DNA of 64,000 bases from Paenibacillus glycinis (GTDB taxonomy: Bacteria > Bacillota > Bacilli > Paenibacillales > Paenibacillaceae): the NCBI RefSeq assembly GCF_009909185.1, contig NZ_JAAAMV010000010.1, positions 62,001 to 126,000 of the forward strand, given 5' to 3'. Position 1 is the stretch's first letter; the number at the start of each line of letters is the position of its first letter. Below, in pieces: positions 16,727-25,351 of the stretch. The notes under the pieces are model-generated. The model had not been told where the DNA came from. It made no database searches and saw only the letters and a list, made by a program, of their open reading frames with translations. A program made the translations under genes and the position numbers.

Positions 16727-17390
16727 GCCCATGATCCGCATCGTACTGGCCGACGACCAATCGATTATCCGGCAGGGACTGCGCTATATCATCGACGCCC
16801 AGGCGGACATGACCGTCGTCGGCGAGGCTGCCGACGGCGACGAAGCCGTCCTAGCAGCGTGCAATACCAACGCCGATCTGGTGCTGATGGACATTCGCAT
16901 GCCTAACAGGACCGGCATTGAAGCCACCAGATCGATCCTGCAAGCGCGGCCGGCCATGAAAGTCGTCCTGCTGACCACGTTCGACGTGCAGGAATACGTC
17001 TTCGAAGGGATCAGGGCCGGTGCCGTCGGCTATTTGCTGAAAGACGCGGATACCAAGGAATTGCTGGAAGGCATTCGCTCGGCGTACCGCGGAGGCGCCG
17101 TGTACAGCAGTACCACGGCCGGCAAGGCGCTGGCCCAGGTCGTCGAGCAGCGACAAGAGCTTGACCGCGAGGACGCGCAGGCCAAGGTTCTCGTCGAACC
17201 GCTGACGGACAAAGAACTGGAAGTGCTGCAGGAAATGGCCTACGGGCGGCGCAATTGGGAAATCGCCAAACGGCTGTACGTTTCCGAAGGCACCGTCAAG
17301 ACGCATGTCCATCGCATTCTGCGGAAGCTGGATGTCGAGGACCGCACGCAAGCCGTGGTTCTGGCCATGCGCTGCGGAATCGTGAACTAG
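16716..17390 (+). CDS. NarL/LuxR-type response regulator
   Basis: The 224-residue regulator has a receiver domain with acidic pair DD near residue 13, phospho-acceptor Asp in LVLMDIRMPNRTG near 57, and conserved Lys in GYLLKDAD near 107. A C-terminal LuxR helix-turn-helix follows (LTDKELEVLQEMAYGRRNWE, then VSEGTVKTHVHRIL). GGGAGG precedes the ATG, which lies inside the end of the kinase gene. It should bind DNA as a dimer when phosphorylated by the neighbouring kinase. The preceding small membrane protein gene is a likely target. Confidence 0.9.
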   Translation: MNDKPMIRIVLADDQSIIRQGLRYIIDAQADMTVVGEAADGDEAVLAACNTNADLVLMDIRMPNRTGIEATRSILQARPAMKVVLLTTFDVQEYVFEGIRAGAVGYLLKDADTKELLEGIRSAYRGGAVYSSTTAGKALAQVVEQRQELDREDAQAKVLVEPLTDKELEVLQEMAYGRRNWEIAKRLYVSEGTVKTHVHRILRKLDVEDRTQAVVLAMRCGIVN

Positions 17391-17459
17391 CGATCGCCGT
17401 GCCGTGCCGCGGATGAAGGCAGGCTGCTGAACGGAATCGCCATCACGCCGATCTTTTAG

Positions 17460-17487
17460 GCCTCCTTTGACCGCAGGAGGCTTTTTT
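17460..17487 (+). terminator. Terminator after the NarL-type operon
   Basis: GCCTCCT and AGGAGGC form the stem, followed by six T. Confidence 0.9.
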
Positions 17488-17744
17488 GCATTCCCGCCAG
17501 GGCCGATCCGAAGCCGGGCGGGGGATTTCCGGCCGAAAAGCGGACGTAATTCGCTCGAATAACGGACCGGTCGCCTTCTAGTAGTCAGAAAATAAAAAAT
17601 ATTAAAAATTGCAAGATAACTAATTGTAAAATAAAGTGCTTTCAATTACTATTAACCTATCTGACTGGCAGAGTATATGCCTGGATGAAAAGGATGAGAT
17701 TGCCAGCGAGGTGAGAGGCTTAAAAAATAAAGGAGGCGTTATCA
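17488..17744 (+). promoter_or_regulatory. AT-rich promoter region with a cre-like site before the second importer operon
   Basis: From about 17580 to 17660 the DNA turns AT-rich. ATAAAGTGCTTTCA at 17631-17644 differs from the palindromic catabolite-response element TGAAAGCGCTTTCA at three positions. CcpA control of the operon is plausible. No convincing -35/-10 pair was fixed. AAGGAGG near the end is the ribosome site of the binding-protein gene. Confidence 0.4.
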
Positions 17745-19064
17745 ATGGCGGCAAAGAAAGAGAAAAAAATGTTGCTTGGTACAGTCGCGGGAGTTCTGCT
17801 TATAGGCGTTTTGGCAGGCTGCGGCGACAACGGCGACGGGGGAAGCAATGGCGGCTCGGGCAAGAAAGTCACGCTGCGAATGATCGAGAGCTTGACGAGC
17901 CCGGCACGAACCGCGGTATTGCAAGAAATGATCGCCAAGTTCGAAACGGCTAACCCGGACATCAAAGTCGAGCTGATCTCGCCTCCTTTCGACCAAGCCG
18001 ACAACAAGATCAAAACGATTCTCGGAGCCAAGGAGGATCTGGACGTATTGGAAGTGCGCGATCAGACGATCTCCGAATTCTCCAACAACGGCTATCTCGA
18101 GCCGCTGAATGATTACGTGAAAGACTGGCCGGACTATGCTACCGAGGTCGACGTAGCCAAGACGGTCGCATCGCTCGGCGACAAGCTGTACTTTATCACG
18201 AACGGCATGTACCAGCGCCAGATGTTCTATCGCAAGGACTGGTTCCAAGAGAAGGGCATTCAGCCGCCGACGAACTACGAAGAGATGGTGGCAGCCGCGA
18301 TCAAGCTGACGGATCCGAGCAAGAACCGTTACGGCTTCTCCTTCAGAGGCGGACCGGGCGCCAACGGCGTGCCGGATACGATCATTCAAAACTACAACTT
18401 CGATAACATCGATCACGACGACTCGTCATTCTTGAAAGACGGCAAATCGATGTACTCGACGCCGGAAGCGAAGCAGGCGCTGGAGCTTTACGTCAAGCTC
18501 TACAAGGAAGGCTCCCCGAAAGATTCGATCAACTGGGGCTACCAAGAGCAGGTTCAAGCGTTCACGTCCGGCGTCACCGGCATCCTGCTGCAGGATCCCG
18601 ACGCGATCCCGGCGTTGACGGAGAAGATGGACGTCAACACCATCGGTACGGCTCCAATGCCGAAAGGACCGAGCGGCAAGGCATTCACGGCCACCGGCGG
18701 CGCCGGTTGGGGGATCGCCTCCTACTCGAAGCATAAGGACGAGGCGTTCAAGCTGATCGCGTTCCTGTCGAGCCCCGAACAAAATACGTACTTCGCGATC
18801 AAAACCGCCCTTATTCCCATCCATTCATCCGCAAGCGAGGATCCGTTCTTCCAAACCGATATGTACAAAACGCTGCTGGAGATGGCCAGCAAGCCGGATG
18901 AATTCGTCAACCTGAAAGCGAACACGAAGTACCCGGGCACCAGCCAATGGGGCCAGGTCGCGATGGAAAGCGGCCAATCGCTGCTGCTCGGCAAAGTGTC
19001 GGTGGAAGACACGTTGAAGCAATGGGATAAATTCTGGGCCGATCAGCGGGCAAACCTGAAATAA
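17745..19064 (+). CDS. Sugar-type ABC substrate-binding lipoprotein (CUT1)
   Basis: The 439-residue protein has a lipoprotein signal with lipobox VLAGC (Cys26), a short Gly/Ser-rich linker, and a solute-binding family 1 body beginning KVTLRMIESL. AAGGAGG lies before the ATG. It opens a five-gene operon with two permeases, a PLP enzyme and a FadR-type regulator. Family features suggest a sugar or sugar-like ligand, but the PLP enzyme in the same operon raises the possibility of an amino- or sulfur-containing ligand. Confidence 0.86.
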   Translation: MAAKKEKKMLLGTVAGVLLIGVLAGCGDNGDGGSNGGSGKKVTLRMIESLTSPARTAVLQEMIAKFETANPDIKVELISPPFDQADNKIKTILGAKEDLDVLEVRDQTISEFSNNGYLEPLNDYVKDWPDYATEVDVAKTVASLGDKLYFITNGMYQRQMFYRKDWFQEKGIQPPTNYEEMVAAAIKLTDPSKNRYGFSFRGGPGANGVPDTIIQNYNFDNIDHDDSSFLKDGKSMYSTPEAKQALELYVKLYKEGSPKDSINWGYQEQVQAFTSGVTGILLQDPDAIPALTEKMDVNTIGTAPMPKGPSGKAFTATGGAGWGIASYSKHKDEAFKLIAFLSSPEQNTYFAIKTALIPIHSSASEDPFFQTDMYKTLLEMASKPDEFVNLKANTKYPGTSQWGQVAMESGQSLLLGKVSVEDTLKQWDKFWADQRANLK

Positions 19065-19144
19065 GGCAACGGGCCTTATAGGCGCGGGCGGGCGGCGGGC
19101 AGCCGCCCGCCGCGACCATTACGCTCCCAAGGGTGGTGTGGTTC

Positions 19145-20074
19145 ATGAACGACGAGCAGCCTTCCGTCATCAGGCGGTTGCGGACCGGATTCCGCAATTC
19201 GCCGCGTGGATTCATCTTTTTCAGTTTGCTGCCGACGCTGGTATTGGTGCTGGTATTTACGTACTATCCGTTTCTGCGGGGCATCGTGATGGCGTTTCAA
19301 AACTATCAGCTGTTCGATCTGACCAACGTTCATTTCATCGGCTTGGATAATTTCAAGACCATGTTCAACGACGCGAAGTTCAAGCATGCTTCGATCAACA
19401 GCGTCTATTGGGTATTTATCTCGCTGATTTTGCAATTCACGATCGGATTGTCGGTCGCGCTCCTGCTGAACAAGCGTTTTCGCGGGCGGGGGATCTTCCA
19501 GGGCTTCGTGTTCTATCCGTGGGCGTTGTCCGGATTCCTGATCGGCCTGATCTGGAAATGGATGTTCAACTCGCAGATCGGGGTCATCAACGACCTGCTG
19601 ATCCGCACCGGCATCATTCACGAGCGGATCGGGTTCTTATCCGATCCGAACTGGGCGCTGTCTTCGGTCATCGTCGCCAACATCTGGTATGGAATCGCTT
19701 TCTTCGCGATCATGCTGCTTGCCGCGCTGCAATCGGTGCCGTCCGAGCTGTACGAAGCGGGGAGCATGGACGGCGCGAGCGGCACGCGCAAGCTGTTCAG
19801 CATCACGATGCCCTACATCATGCCGACGGTCATTACGACCACGCTGCTGCGCGCGATCTGGATCTTCAACGATCCCTCGATCATCTACGGGCTGACGAAC
19901 GGCGGGCCGGCCGGCTCGACGCACATATTATCCTCGCTCATGCTGGACAAGATCATGTACGGCGGCGATTACGGCGCGGCTTCCGCGATCGGCATCGTGA
20001 TGATCGGCATCCTGATGCTCTATACGATCTTTTATTTAACGGTGACCAGGTCAGAGAAATTGGGGGATTTCTAA
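19145..20074 (+). CDS. CUT1-type ABC transporter permease (UgpA/MalF-like)
   Basis: The 309-residue, six-helix permease has the EAA loop EAGSMDGASGTRKLFSITMP near residue 203. The ATG at 19145 follows GGGTGGTG; a GTG at 19133 is a weaker alternative. The cytoplasmic N-terminus (DEQPSVIRRLRTGFRNSPRG) precedes the first helix. It pairs with the next gene. Confidence 0.87.
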   Translation: MNDEQPSVIRRLRTGFRNSPRGFIFFSLLPTLVLVLVFTYYPFLRGIVMAFQNYQLFDLTNVHFIGLDNFKTMFNDAKFKHASINSVYWVFISLILQFTIGLSVALLLNKRFRGRGIFQGFVFYPWALSGFLIGLIWKWMFNSQIGVINDLLIRTGIIHERIGFLSDPNWALSSVIVANIWYGIAFFAIMLLAALQSVPSELYEAGSMDGASGTRKLFSITMPYIMPTVITTTLLRAIWIFNDPSIIYGLTNGGPAGSTHILSSLMLDKIMYGGDYGAASAIGIVMIGILMLYTIFYLTVTRSEKLGDF

Positions 20075-20076
20075 TC

Positions 20077-20904
20077 ATGAAACGACCGCTTCAAAAAGCG
20101 TTGAAAGTCGTCTTCTTAACCCTCTATCTGATGGTAATGGCGTTCCCGCTTTATTGGATCGTCATCACGTCGCTCAAGCCGCAGAAAGAAATTTTCTCCT
20201 TCCCCCTGCACTACTGGCCGAGTCAATTGACCTTGCAGAACTACATCAACATTATCAAGATCTCCAAGTTCCACATCTATATCGCGAACAGCCTGCTGAT
20301 CTCGCTCAGCGCCGCCGCGATCGTCGTCTGCATCGCGGTTCTCAGCGCCTACGTGCTGGCCCGGTTCAGATTCCGCAGTCACCGGCACGTGATGCTGGGC
20401 TTTTTCCTGACGCAGATGCTGCCCGGCTTCGTGGCGCTGGCCCCGCTCTATTTGCTCATGAGCAAGCTCGGGCTGATCAATTCCCGCATCTCGCTGGTCC
20501 TCATGTATACCGTCGGCTTGATTCCGTTCTCGACCATCCTGCTCAAAGGCTTCTTCGAACGGATTCCGTCGAGCCTCGAGGAAGCGGCGATGATCGACGG
20601 CTGTTCGCGCATGTCGGCGCTGATCCGGGTCATCATGCCGGTCATGCTGAACGGGATCTCGGCGACGTTCATCTTCGCCTTCGTGCAGAACTGGAACGAA
20701 TTGTTCATGGCCGTCATGTTCATCGACGACGAGTCGATGAAGACGCTGCCCGTGGCGATGAATTCGTTCGTGATGAAGTTCGACGTCGATTGGGGGGCCA
20801 TGTCGGCCGGCACCGTCTTGTCCGTCGTCCCGACGATCGCGTTGTTCGCCGTCGCGCAGCGCTTCATCGTCGACGGCCTGACGCAGGGCGCCGTCAAGGG
20901 GTAA
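20077..20904 (+). CDS. CUT1-type ABC transporter permease (UgpE/MalG-like)
   Basis: The 275-residue, six-helix permease has the EAA motif EEAAMIDGCSRMSALIRVIMP near residue 170 and the typical end FIVDGLTQGAVKG. Its ATG follows the previous stop by two bases, with TGGGGGA as ribosome site overlapping that gene. It completes the channel of this importer, which again lacks an ATPase gene. Confidence 0.87.
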   Translation: MKRPLQKALKVVFLTLYLMVMAFPLYWIVITSLKPQKEIFSFPLHYWPSQLTLQNYINIIKISKFHIYIANSLLISLSAAAIVVCIAVLSAYVLARFRFRSHRHVMLGFFLTQMLPGFVALAPLYLLMSKLGLINSRISLVLMYTVGLIPFSTILLKGFFERIPSSLEEAAMIDGCSRMSALIRVIMPVMLNGISATFIFAFVQNWNELFMAVMFIDDESMKTLPVAMNSFVMKFDVDWGAMSAGTVLSVVPTIALFAVAQRFIVDGLTQGAVKG

Positions 20905-20954
20905 CTGCCGGATGACGGACGCCGAAATCGCGAAACGGAAAGGAATCGAAGAGG

Positions 20955-22148
20955 ATGACCAATAACAACGACCGGGAATGGCCGTACACGTCGGTGAACC
21001 ACGATGCCGTCGACGAGCGGCATCACGGCGCGATCAACATTCCGATCTATCAGACGAGCTTGTTCGCGTTCGAGACATACGACAAGTTCCAGCAGGCGGC
21101 GCGGAATCCGCAGGTGGAGCACGTCTATTCGCGGGGCAACAACCCCACCGTGCGGTACCTGGAGGATAAGCTGGCGGAGCTGGAGCGGGCGGAGACGGCC
21201 AAATGCTTCGCTTCGGGCATGGCCGCCATCAGCGCCGCGATCTTGTCCACGGTGAAGACCGGCGACCATATCGTGTGCGTGGACCAGGCGTACGGTCCGA
21301 CGCGGGATTTCGTGACCCGATACTTGCGGCGCTTCGGCATCGAATCGACGCTGGTCGACGGCAGCTCGCCGGATCATATTCGCGATGCGCTTCGTCCGGA
21401 GACCAAGCTGATCTATCTGGAAAGCCCGACCTCGATGCTGTTCCAGCTGCAGGATTTGGCGGCCTGCGCCGCGCTTGCCCGCAGCCGCGGCATCGTCACC
21501 ATCGTCGACAATTCCTGGGCGACGCCGATCTTCCAGCGGCCCTTGGAGCTCGGGATCGATCTCGTCGTGCACTCCATCACGAAGTACATATCCGGGCAAA
21601 GCGACAGCGTCGCGGGCGTCGTGCTCGGTTCCGGGCAGCTCGTCGGCCGGATCGCGAACGACGAGTACATGCTGCTCGGCGGCATCATGACGGCGTACAC
21701 GGCCGCCCAGATCACCCGCAGCTTGCGCACGCTGCCGCTGCGGATGGAGCGCCACGAACGCAGCGCGCTGACGGTCGCGGCGCATCTGGCTGAGCAATCG
21801 CACGTGCTGCGGGTCAATCATCCCGCGCTCGATTCGCATCCGCAGCGCGAGCTTGGCCTGCGGCAGATGAGCGGCTCCAGCGGGCTGTTCTCGTTCGAGT
21901 CCGCCGAGCCGGTGGAGAAGATGCGGCAATGGGCGGGCCGGCTGAGGATGTTCAAGATCGGCGTCAGCTGGGGCGGCTTCGAGTCGCTCGTCACCGTCAA
22001 TCCGGCCGGCGCAAGCTGCGCGGAGGGAGCCCGCAGCCTGATTCGCCTGCATATCGGATTGGAGAGCGCGGCCGATCTGATCCTGGACCTGGATCAGACC
22101 TGGGCGGCGGTGTCGTCGGAGGGCGGCGACGATGGACCTGGTGCGTGA
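20955..22148 (+). CDS. Cys/Met-metabolism-type PLP-dependent enzyme (cystathionine gamma-synthase/lyase family)
   Basis: The 397-residue enzyme has the fold-type I signatures of this family: an early PIYQTSLFAFETYD substrate loop, the YSRGNNPTVRYLE segment, the phosphate-binding FASGMAAISAAIL, and the cofactor lysine in VVHSITKYISGQSD near residue 208. These enzymes make or break C-S bonds at the beta or gamma carbon of amino acids. GGAAAGGAAT precedes the ATG. It follows the two permease genes directly and precedes the FadR-type regulator, so it probably processes the imported compound. The exact reaction cannot be read; methionine gamma-lyase, cystathionine lyase or an uncharacterised activity all fit. 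Confidence 0.85.
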   Translation: MTNNNDREWPYTSVNHDAVDERHHGAINIPIYQTSLFAFETYDKFQQAARNPQVEHVYSRGNNPTVRYLEDKLAELERAETAKCFASGMAAISAAILSTVKTGDHIVCVDQAYGPTRDFVTRYLRRFGIESTLVDGSSPDHIRDALRPETKLIYLESPTSMLFQLQDLAACAALARSRGIVTIVDNSWATPIFQRPLELGIDLVVHSITKYISGQSDSVAGVVLGSGQLVGRIANDEYMLLGGIMTAYTAAQITRSLRTLPLRMERHERSALTVAAHLAEQSHVLRVNHPALDSHPQRELGLRQMSGSSGLFSFESAEPVEKMRQWAGRLRMFKIGVSWGGFESLVTVNPAGASCAEGARSLIRLHIGLESAADLILDLDQTWAAVSSEGGDDGPGA

Positions 22149-22183
22149 AGACGTCGATATCGTGAAGGCGGGGGCGACTCAAG

Positions 22184-22861
22184 ATGGCAAAAGTGCAGAG
22201 GCAAACGATACCTGAATTGGTCTCGCAGGAAATTCAAAATTACATCGAGGAGAAAGAGTTGCAGGAAGGAGACAAGCTGCCGTCGGTCGAAGCCATGACG
22301 CATATGTTCGGCGTCGGCCGTTCCTCGCTCCGCGAAGCGCTGCGTTATCTGGAGGCGATCGACGTCATCTCCGTCCACAACGGAAAAGGCATCTACGTGC
22401 GCGACGTCGGCACTTACCGGTTCGCCGGCAAGATCAAGATCGAGAAAGAGAAGCGGTTCCTGCTCGCGATCTTGGACGTGCGGCGGGCGCTGGAGGGCAA
22501 GGCGGTCGAACTGGCGGCCAAACGGATCACGCCGGCGCAGACCGCGGAGCTGGCGGCTTGCATGAAGGAATACAGCAGGCTGAAAGACGCGGGCGAGCAC
22601 ACCGCCCACATCGACCTGGCGTTCCATCGCGGCATCATGAAGGCGGCGGGCAACCCGATATTGTTCAGCGTGCTGGAGTCGATCGCCGCCATGTACGAGA
22701 AGTTTTTCAACGAACCGCTCGGCGACAAGCGGCTGTTCGACGACACGTACGAGTATCATCACACGATGTTTGCGGCGATCGCGGTTCACGAACCCGCGCG
22801 GGCGCTGGACGAATTCAACAAGATGATGGACTGCATCGAGAACATCATCCGAACCTATTGA
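22184..22861 (+). CDS. FadR-subfamily GntR transcriptional regulator
   Basis: The 225-residue regulator has an N-terminal winged helix (GDKLPSVEAMTHMFGVGRSS then LREALRYLEA) and a C-terminal FCD ligand-binding domain. The FCD metal-binding His residues are in HIDLAFHRGIMKAAGNPIL and in the YEYHHTMFAAI stretch. It closes the operon with the importer and PLP enzyme and probably represses it until an organic-acid or related metabolite binds. It starts 35 bases after the PLP gene. Confidence 0.88.
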   Translation: MAKVQRQTIPELVSQEIQNYIEEKELQEGDKLPSVEAMTHMFGVGRSSLREALRYLEAIDVISVHNGKGIYVRDVGTYRFAGKIKIEKEKRFLLAILDVRRALEGKAVELAAKRITPAQTAELAACMKEYSRLKDAGEHTAHIDLAFHRGIMKAAGNPILFSVLESIAAMYEKFFNEPLGDKRLFDDTYEYHHTMFAAIAVHEPARALDEFNKMMDCIENIIRTY

Positions 22862-22940
22862 TCGGGTACGGGAGGGGCAATGGAAGGGCGATGCAATCAG
22901 CCCCGACGGCTCGGAGCCCGAATCACCCGGATCGTGACAA

Positions 22941-22989
22941 GAAGTTTTCCAATTGCCGCATGACGGCGGTTGGAAAGCTTCTTTTTTTG
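22941..22989 (+). terminator. Terminator after the FadR-type regulator
   Basis: GAAG-TTTTCCAA with GCCG pairs with CGGC and TTGGAAAGCTTC, followed by a run of seven T. Confidence 0.88.
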
Positions 22990-23329
22990 ACCTGCATGCC
23001 CGGCGATGACCGGCATGCGCCTTTCGAATTTGCAGTCGTTCCCATCAAAATCTAACGTTTGTTGACTGCGGTCTCATGTTTTTAGTCTGGCAGGGGGGCT
23101 GCCGAATTCTTTACAATTGACATCAGTTAGATGAATTGTTTGCGCTTTACATGGAAGATTACCCATCTAATGGATAGGTTCCGCGAGAATCCGCATGGTT
23201 GAACGCGGTTAACGGCGGAGTGGGATTCGCGGCAGGTTTAGGCGCGGCACGGATCGGCGCCAAGGCTCGCAGCGGAATTTGAAAGCGTGTACACACATGG
23301 AACGCGAACAGACGGAAGGAGTGGCTAAC
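22990..23329 (+). promoter_or_regulatory. Upstream region of the LplB-like operon with a shared regulatory element
   Basis: TTGACA at 23117-23122 is a perfect -35, but no good -10 sits at the right distance. TGTTTGCGCTTTACA at 23137-23151 shares an 11-base core (AAGCGCAAACA on the other strand) with the GH87 upstream region. GAAGGAG before 23330 is the ribosome site. No gene is seen in the rest. Confidence 0.45.
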
Positions 23330-24274
23330 ATGGACAAGAAGAAAAGGCGGGGACGCTTGCGAACGCGCTGGCGCACGCAGGATACCGAGCTGACGCTGCT
23401 CGCTTTGCCGACGACCGTCTGGTATATCCTGTTTTGTTTCTTGCCGATGTTCGGCGTCATCATCGCGTTCAAGAACTTCAAGATCTTCGGGGGCTTCCTG
23501 AGCAACGTCTTCCACAGCGAATGGTCCGGATTCAAAAACTTCGAATTCCTGTTCAAGTCCAACGATGCTTGGGTCGTGACCCGCAATACGCTGGGCTACA
23601 ATCTGGTGTTCATCATCCTCGGCATCGCGGTGCCCGTCACCTTGGCGCTGATGATCGGCCAGCTGCACGGCCGCAAGGCGGGGAAAGTGTATCAAACGAT
23701 GATGTTCCTGCCTTACTTTCTCTCCTGGGTGGTGGTGTCCGCGGTGGCCTGGGCGTTCTTGAGCTTCGATAAGGGGATCGCCAATCAATTCCTCGCCGAC
23801 CTGGGCAAGGATCCCGTCAACTGGTACATGGAGGCGAAATACTGGCCGTACTTCCTCATCTTCATGAACATGTGGAAAGGCTTGGGCTACGGCATGGTGG
23901 TTTATCTGGCGACCATCGCCGGCATCGACTCCACGTACTACGAGGCGGCCGTGATCGACGGCGCTTCGAAGTGGCAGCAAGCGCGATACATTACGCTGCC
24001 GCTCATGAAGCTCGTGATCGTGATGATGTTCATCTTGGCGATCGGGCGCATCTTCTACACGGATTTCGGCTTGTTCTTCCAGGTGCCGCGGGATTCCAAT
24101 TCGCTGTTCAACGTGGCGACCACCATCGACGTTCTCGTCTTCAAGCAGCTCAAGACCGCTACGGTGGGGATGGCATCCGCTTCCGCTTTCGTGCAATCCG
24201 TGCTCGGCTGCGCAACCATTCTGATCGCCAACTGGATCGTCCGCAAGGTGGATCCGGACAGCGCCATGATGTAA
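23330..24274 (+). CDS. LplB-type ABC transporter permease
   Basis: The 314-residue permease begins with a basic segment (KKKRRGRLRTRW) and the LplB-typical first helix LPTTVWYILFCFLPMFGVII followed by AFKNFKIFGG. The EAA loop is EAAVIDGASKWQQARYITLP near residue 205. Family members take up complex oligosaccharides such as rhamnogalacturonan or glycan fragments together with YesM/YesN control. ATG 23330 follows GAAGGAG. It forms the channel with the next gene. Confidence 0.88.
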   Translation: MDKKKRRGRLRTRWRTQDTELTLLALPTTVWYILFCFLPMFGVIIAFKNFKIFGGFLSNVFHSEWSGFKNFEFLFKSNDAWVVTRNTLGYNLVFIILGIAVPVTLALMIGQLHGRKAGKVYQTMMFLPYFLSWVVVSAVAWAFLSFDKGIANQFLADLGKDPVNWYMEAKYWPYFLIFMNMWKGLGYGMVVYLATIAGIDSTYYEAAVIDGASKWQQARYITLPLMKLVIVMMFILAIGRIFYTDFGLFFQVPRDSNSLFNVATTIDVLVFKQLKTATVGMASASAFVQSVLGCATILIANWIVRKVDPDSAMM

Positions 24275-24289
24275 AGGAGGGACTTGGAC

Positions 24290-25219
24290 ATGGCAGCAAG
24301 AACGAACGAACGGACCGGTCTCGACAAATTCAACCGCATCGGCAACGTCACGAACGCGATTTTCCATGCGGTGTTTATCTTGTTGGCGCTGGTCTGCCTC
24401 ATACCGATCCTCGTGGTGCTGTCCGTATCGCTGTCCAGCGAGGATTCGATTCGGCACACCGGGTATCACCTCTTCCCGACGGCCATTTCCGGGGATGCCT
24501 ATCACTATATCTTGCAGCAGGGGACGATGATCTCGCGGGCGCTCGGCGTCTCCGTGCTCGTGACCGTCGTCGGTACCGTGCTGGGCGTGCTGCTGACCGC
24601 CTCGATGGGGTACGCGATCTCCCGGCCGAATTACAAGCTGAAGGGACTGCTCACCTGGATCGTCTTCATCCCGATGGTGTTCAACGGCGGCTTGGTGTCG
24701 AGCTACTATATCAACTCGAACCTGCTGGGCTTGAAGGATACGGTTTGGGCGCTGATCCTGCCGCTCGCCGTCTCTTCCTTCAACGTCATTATTTGCAAAA
24801 CCTTCTTCCGAAGCACCATTCCCGACGGGTTGATCGAATCCGCCGAGATCGACGGCGCAAGCCAGCTGCGCATCTTCTTCTCGATCGTGATGCCGATTTC
24901 CTTGCCGGTATTGGCCACGGTCGGCCTGTTTCTCTGCTTCGCGTACTGGAACGACTGGTTCCAATCCATGCTGTACATCAACAATCAGAACCTGTATTCG
25001 ATGCAGGCCTTGCTGAACAGCTTGATGAGCAACGTGGATGCGCTGGCGAAGAACGCGTCCACCATGGGGATCAGCTACGCGCAGCTTGTCGCCACCATGC
25101 CGAAGGAATCCGCCCGCATGGCCGTGGCCATCATCATCGTGGCGCCCGTGGCCGCCGCCTACCCGTTCTTCCAGAAATATTTTATCTCCGGTCTGACGGT
25201 GGGCGCCGTTAAAGGCTGA
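24290..25219 (+). CDS. LplC-type ABC transporter permease
   Basis: The 309-residue partner permease has the LplC-typical segment FVYPVAMVAL-like first helix region (VCLIPILVVLSVSLSS) and the EAA-type loop ESAEIDGASQLRIFFSIVMP near residue 180. It ends FISGLTVGAVKG. GGAGG lies nine bases before ATG 24290, 15 bases after the LplB-like stop. It belongs to the same operon as the LplA-like binding protein downstream. Confidence 0.87.
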   Translation: MAARTNERTGLDKFNRIGNVTNAIFHAVFILLALVCLIPILVVLSVSLSSEDSIRHTGYHLFPTAISGDAYHYILQQGTMISRALGVSVLVTVVGTVLGVLLTASMGYAISRPNYKLKGLLTWIVFIPMVFNGGLVSSYYINSNLLGLKDTVWALILPLAVSSFNVIICKTFFRSTIPDGLIESAEIDGASQLRIFFSIVMPISLPVLATVGLFLCFAYWNDWFQSMLYINNQNLYSMQALLNSLMSNVDALAKNASTMGISYAQLVATMPKESARMAVAIIIVAPVAAAYPFFQKYFISGLTVGAVKG

Positions 25220-25351
25220 TTCGAACAGGCTGGTTCAAAGCTTCAAAAAGTGGAAGCGAAATAAGTCCGGCTCGTCCGGGTTTATGATATTCGCCGCGCG
25301 ATGCTGGCGGCGGAAGCTAGTAACGGAAGAGACGAAAGGGAGGAAATGTAC

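Noticed and set aside
20448-22052. A 534-codon minus-strand frame opposite the permease and PLP genes
   Set aside because: Composition and lack of motifs mark it as a shadow.
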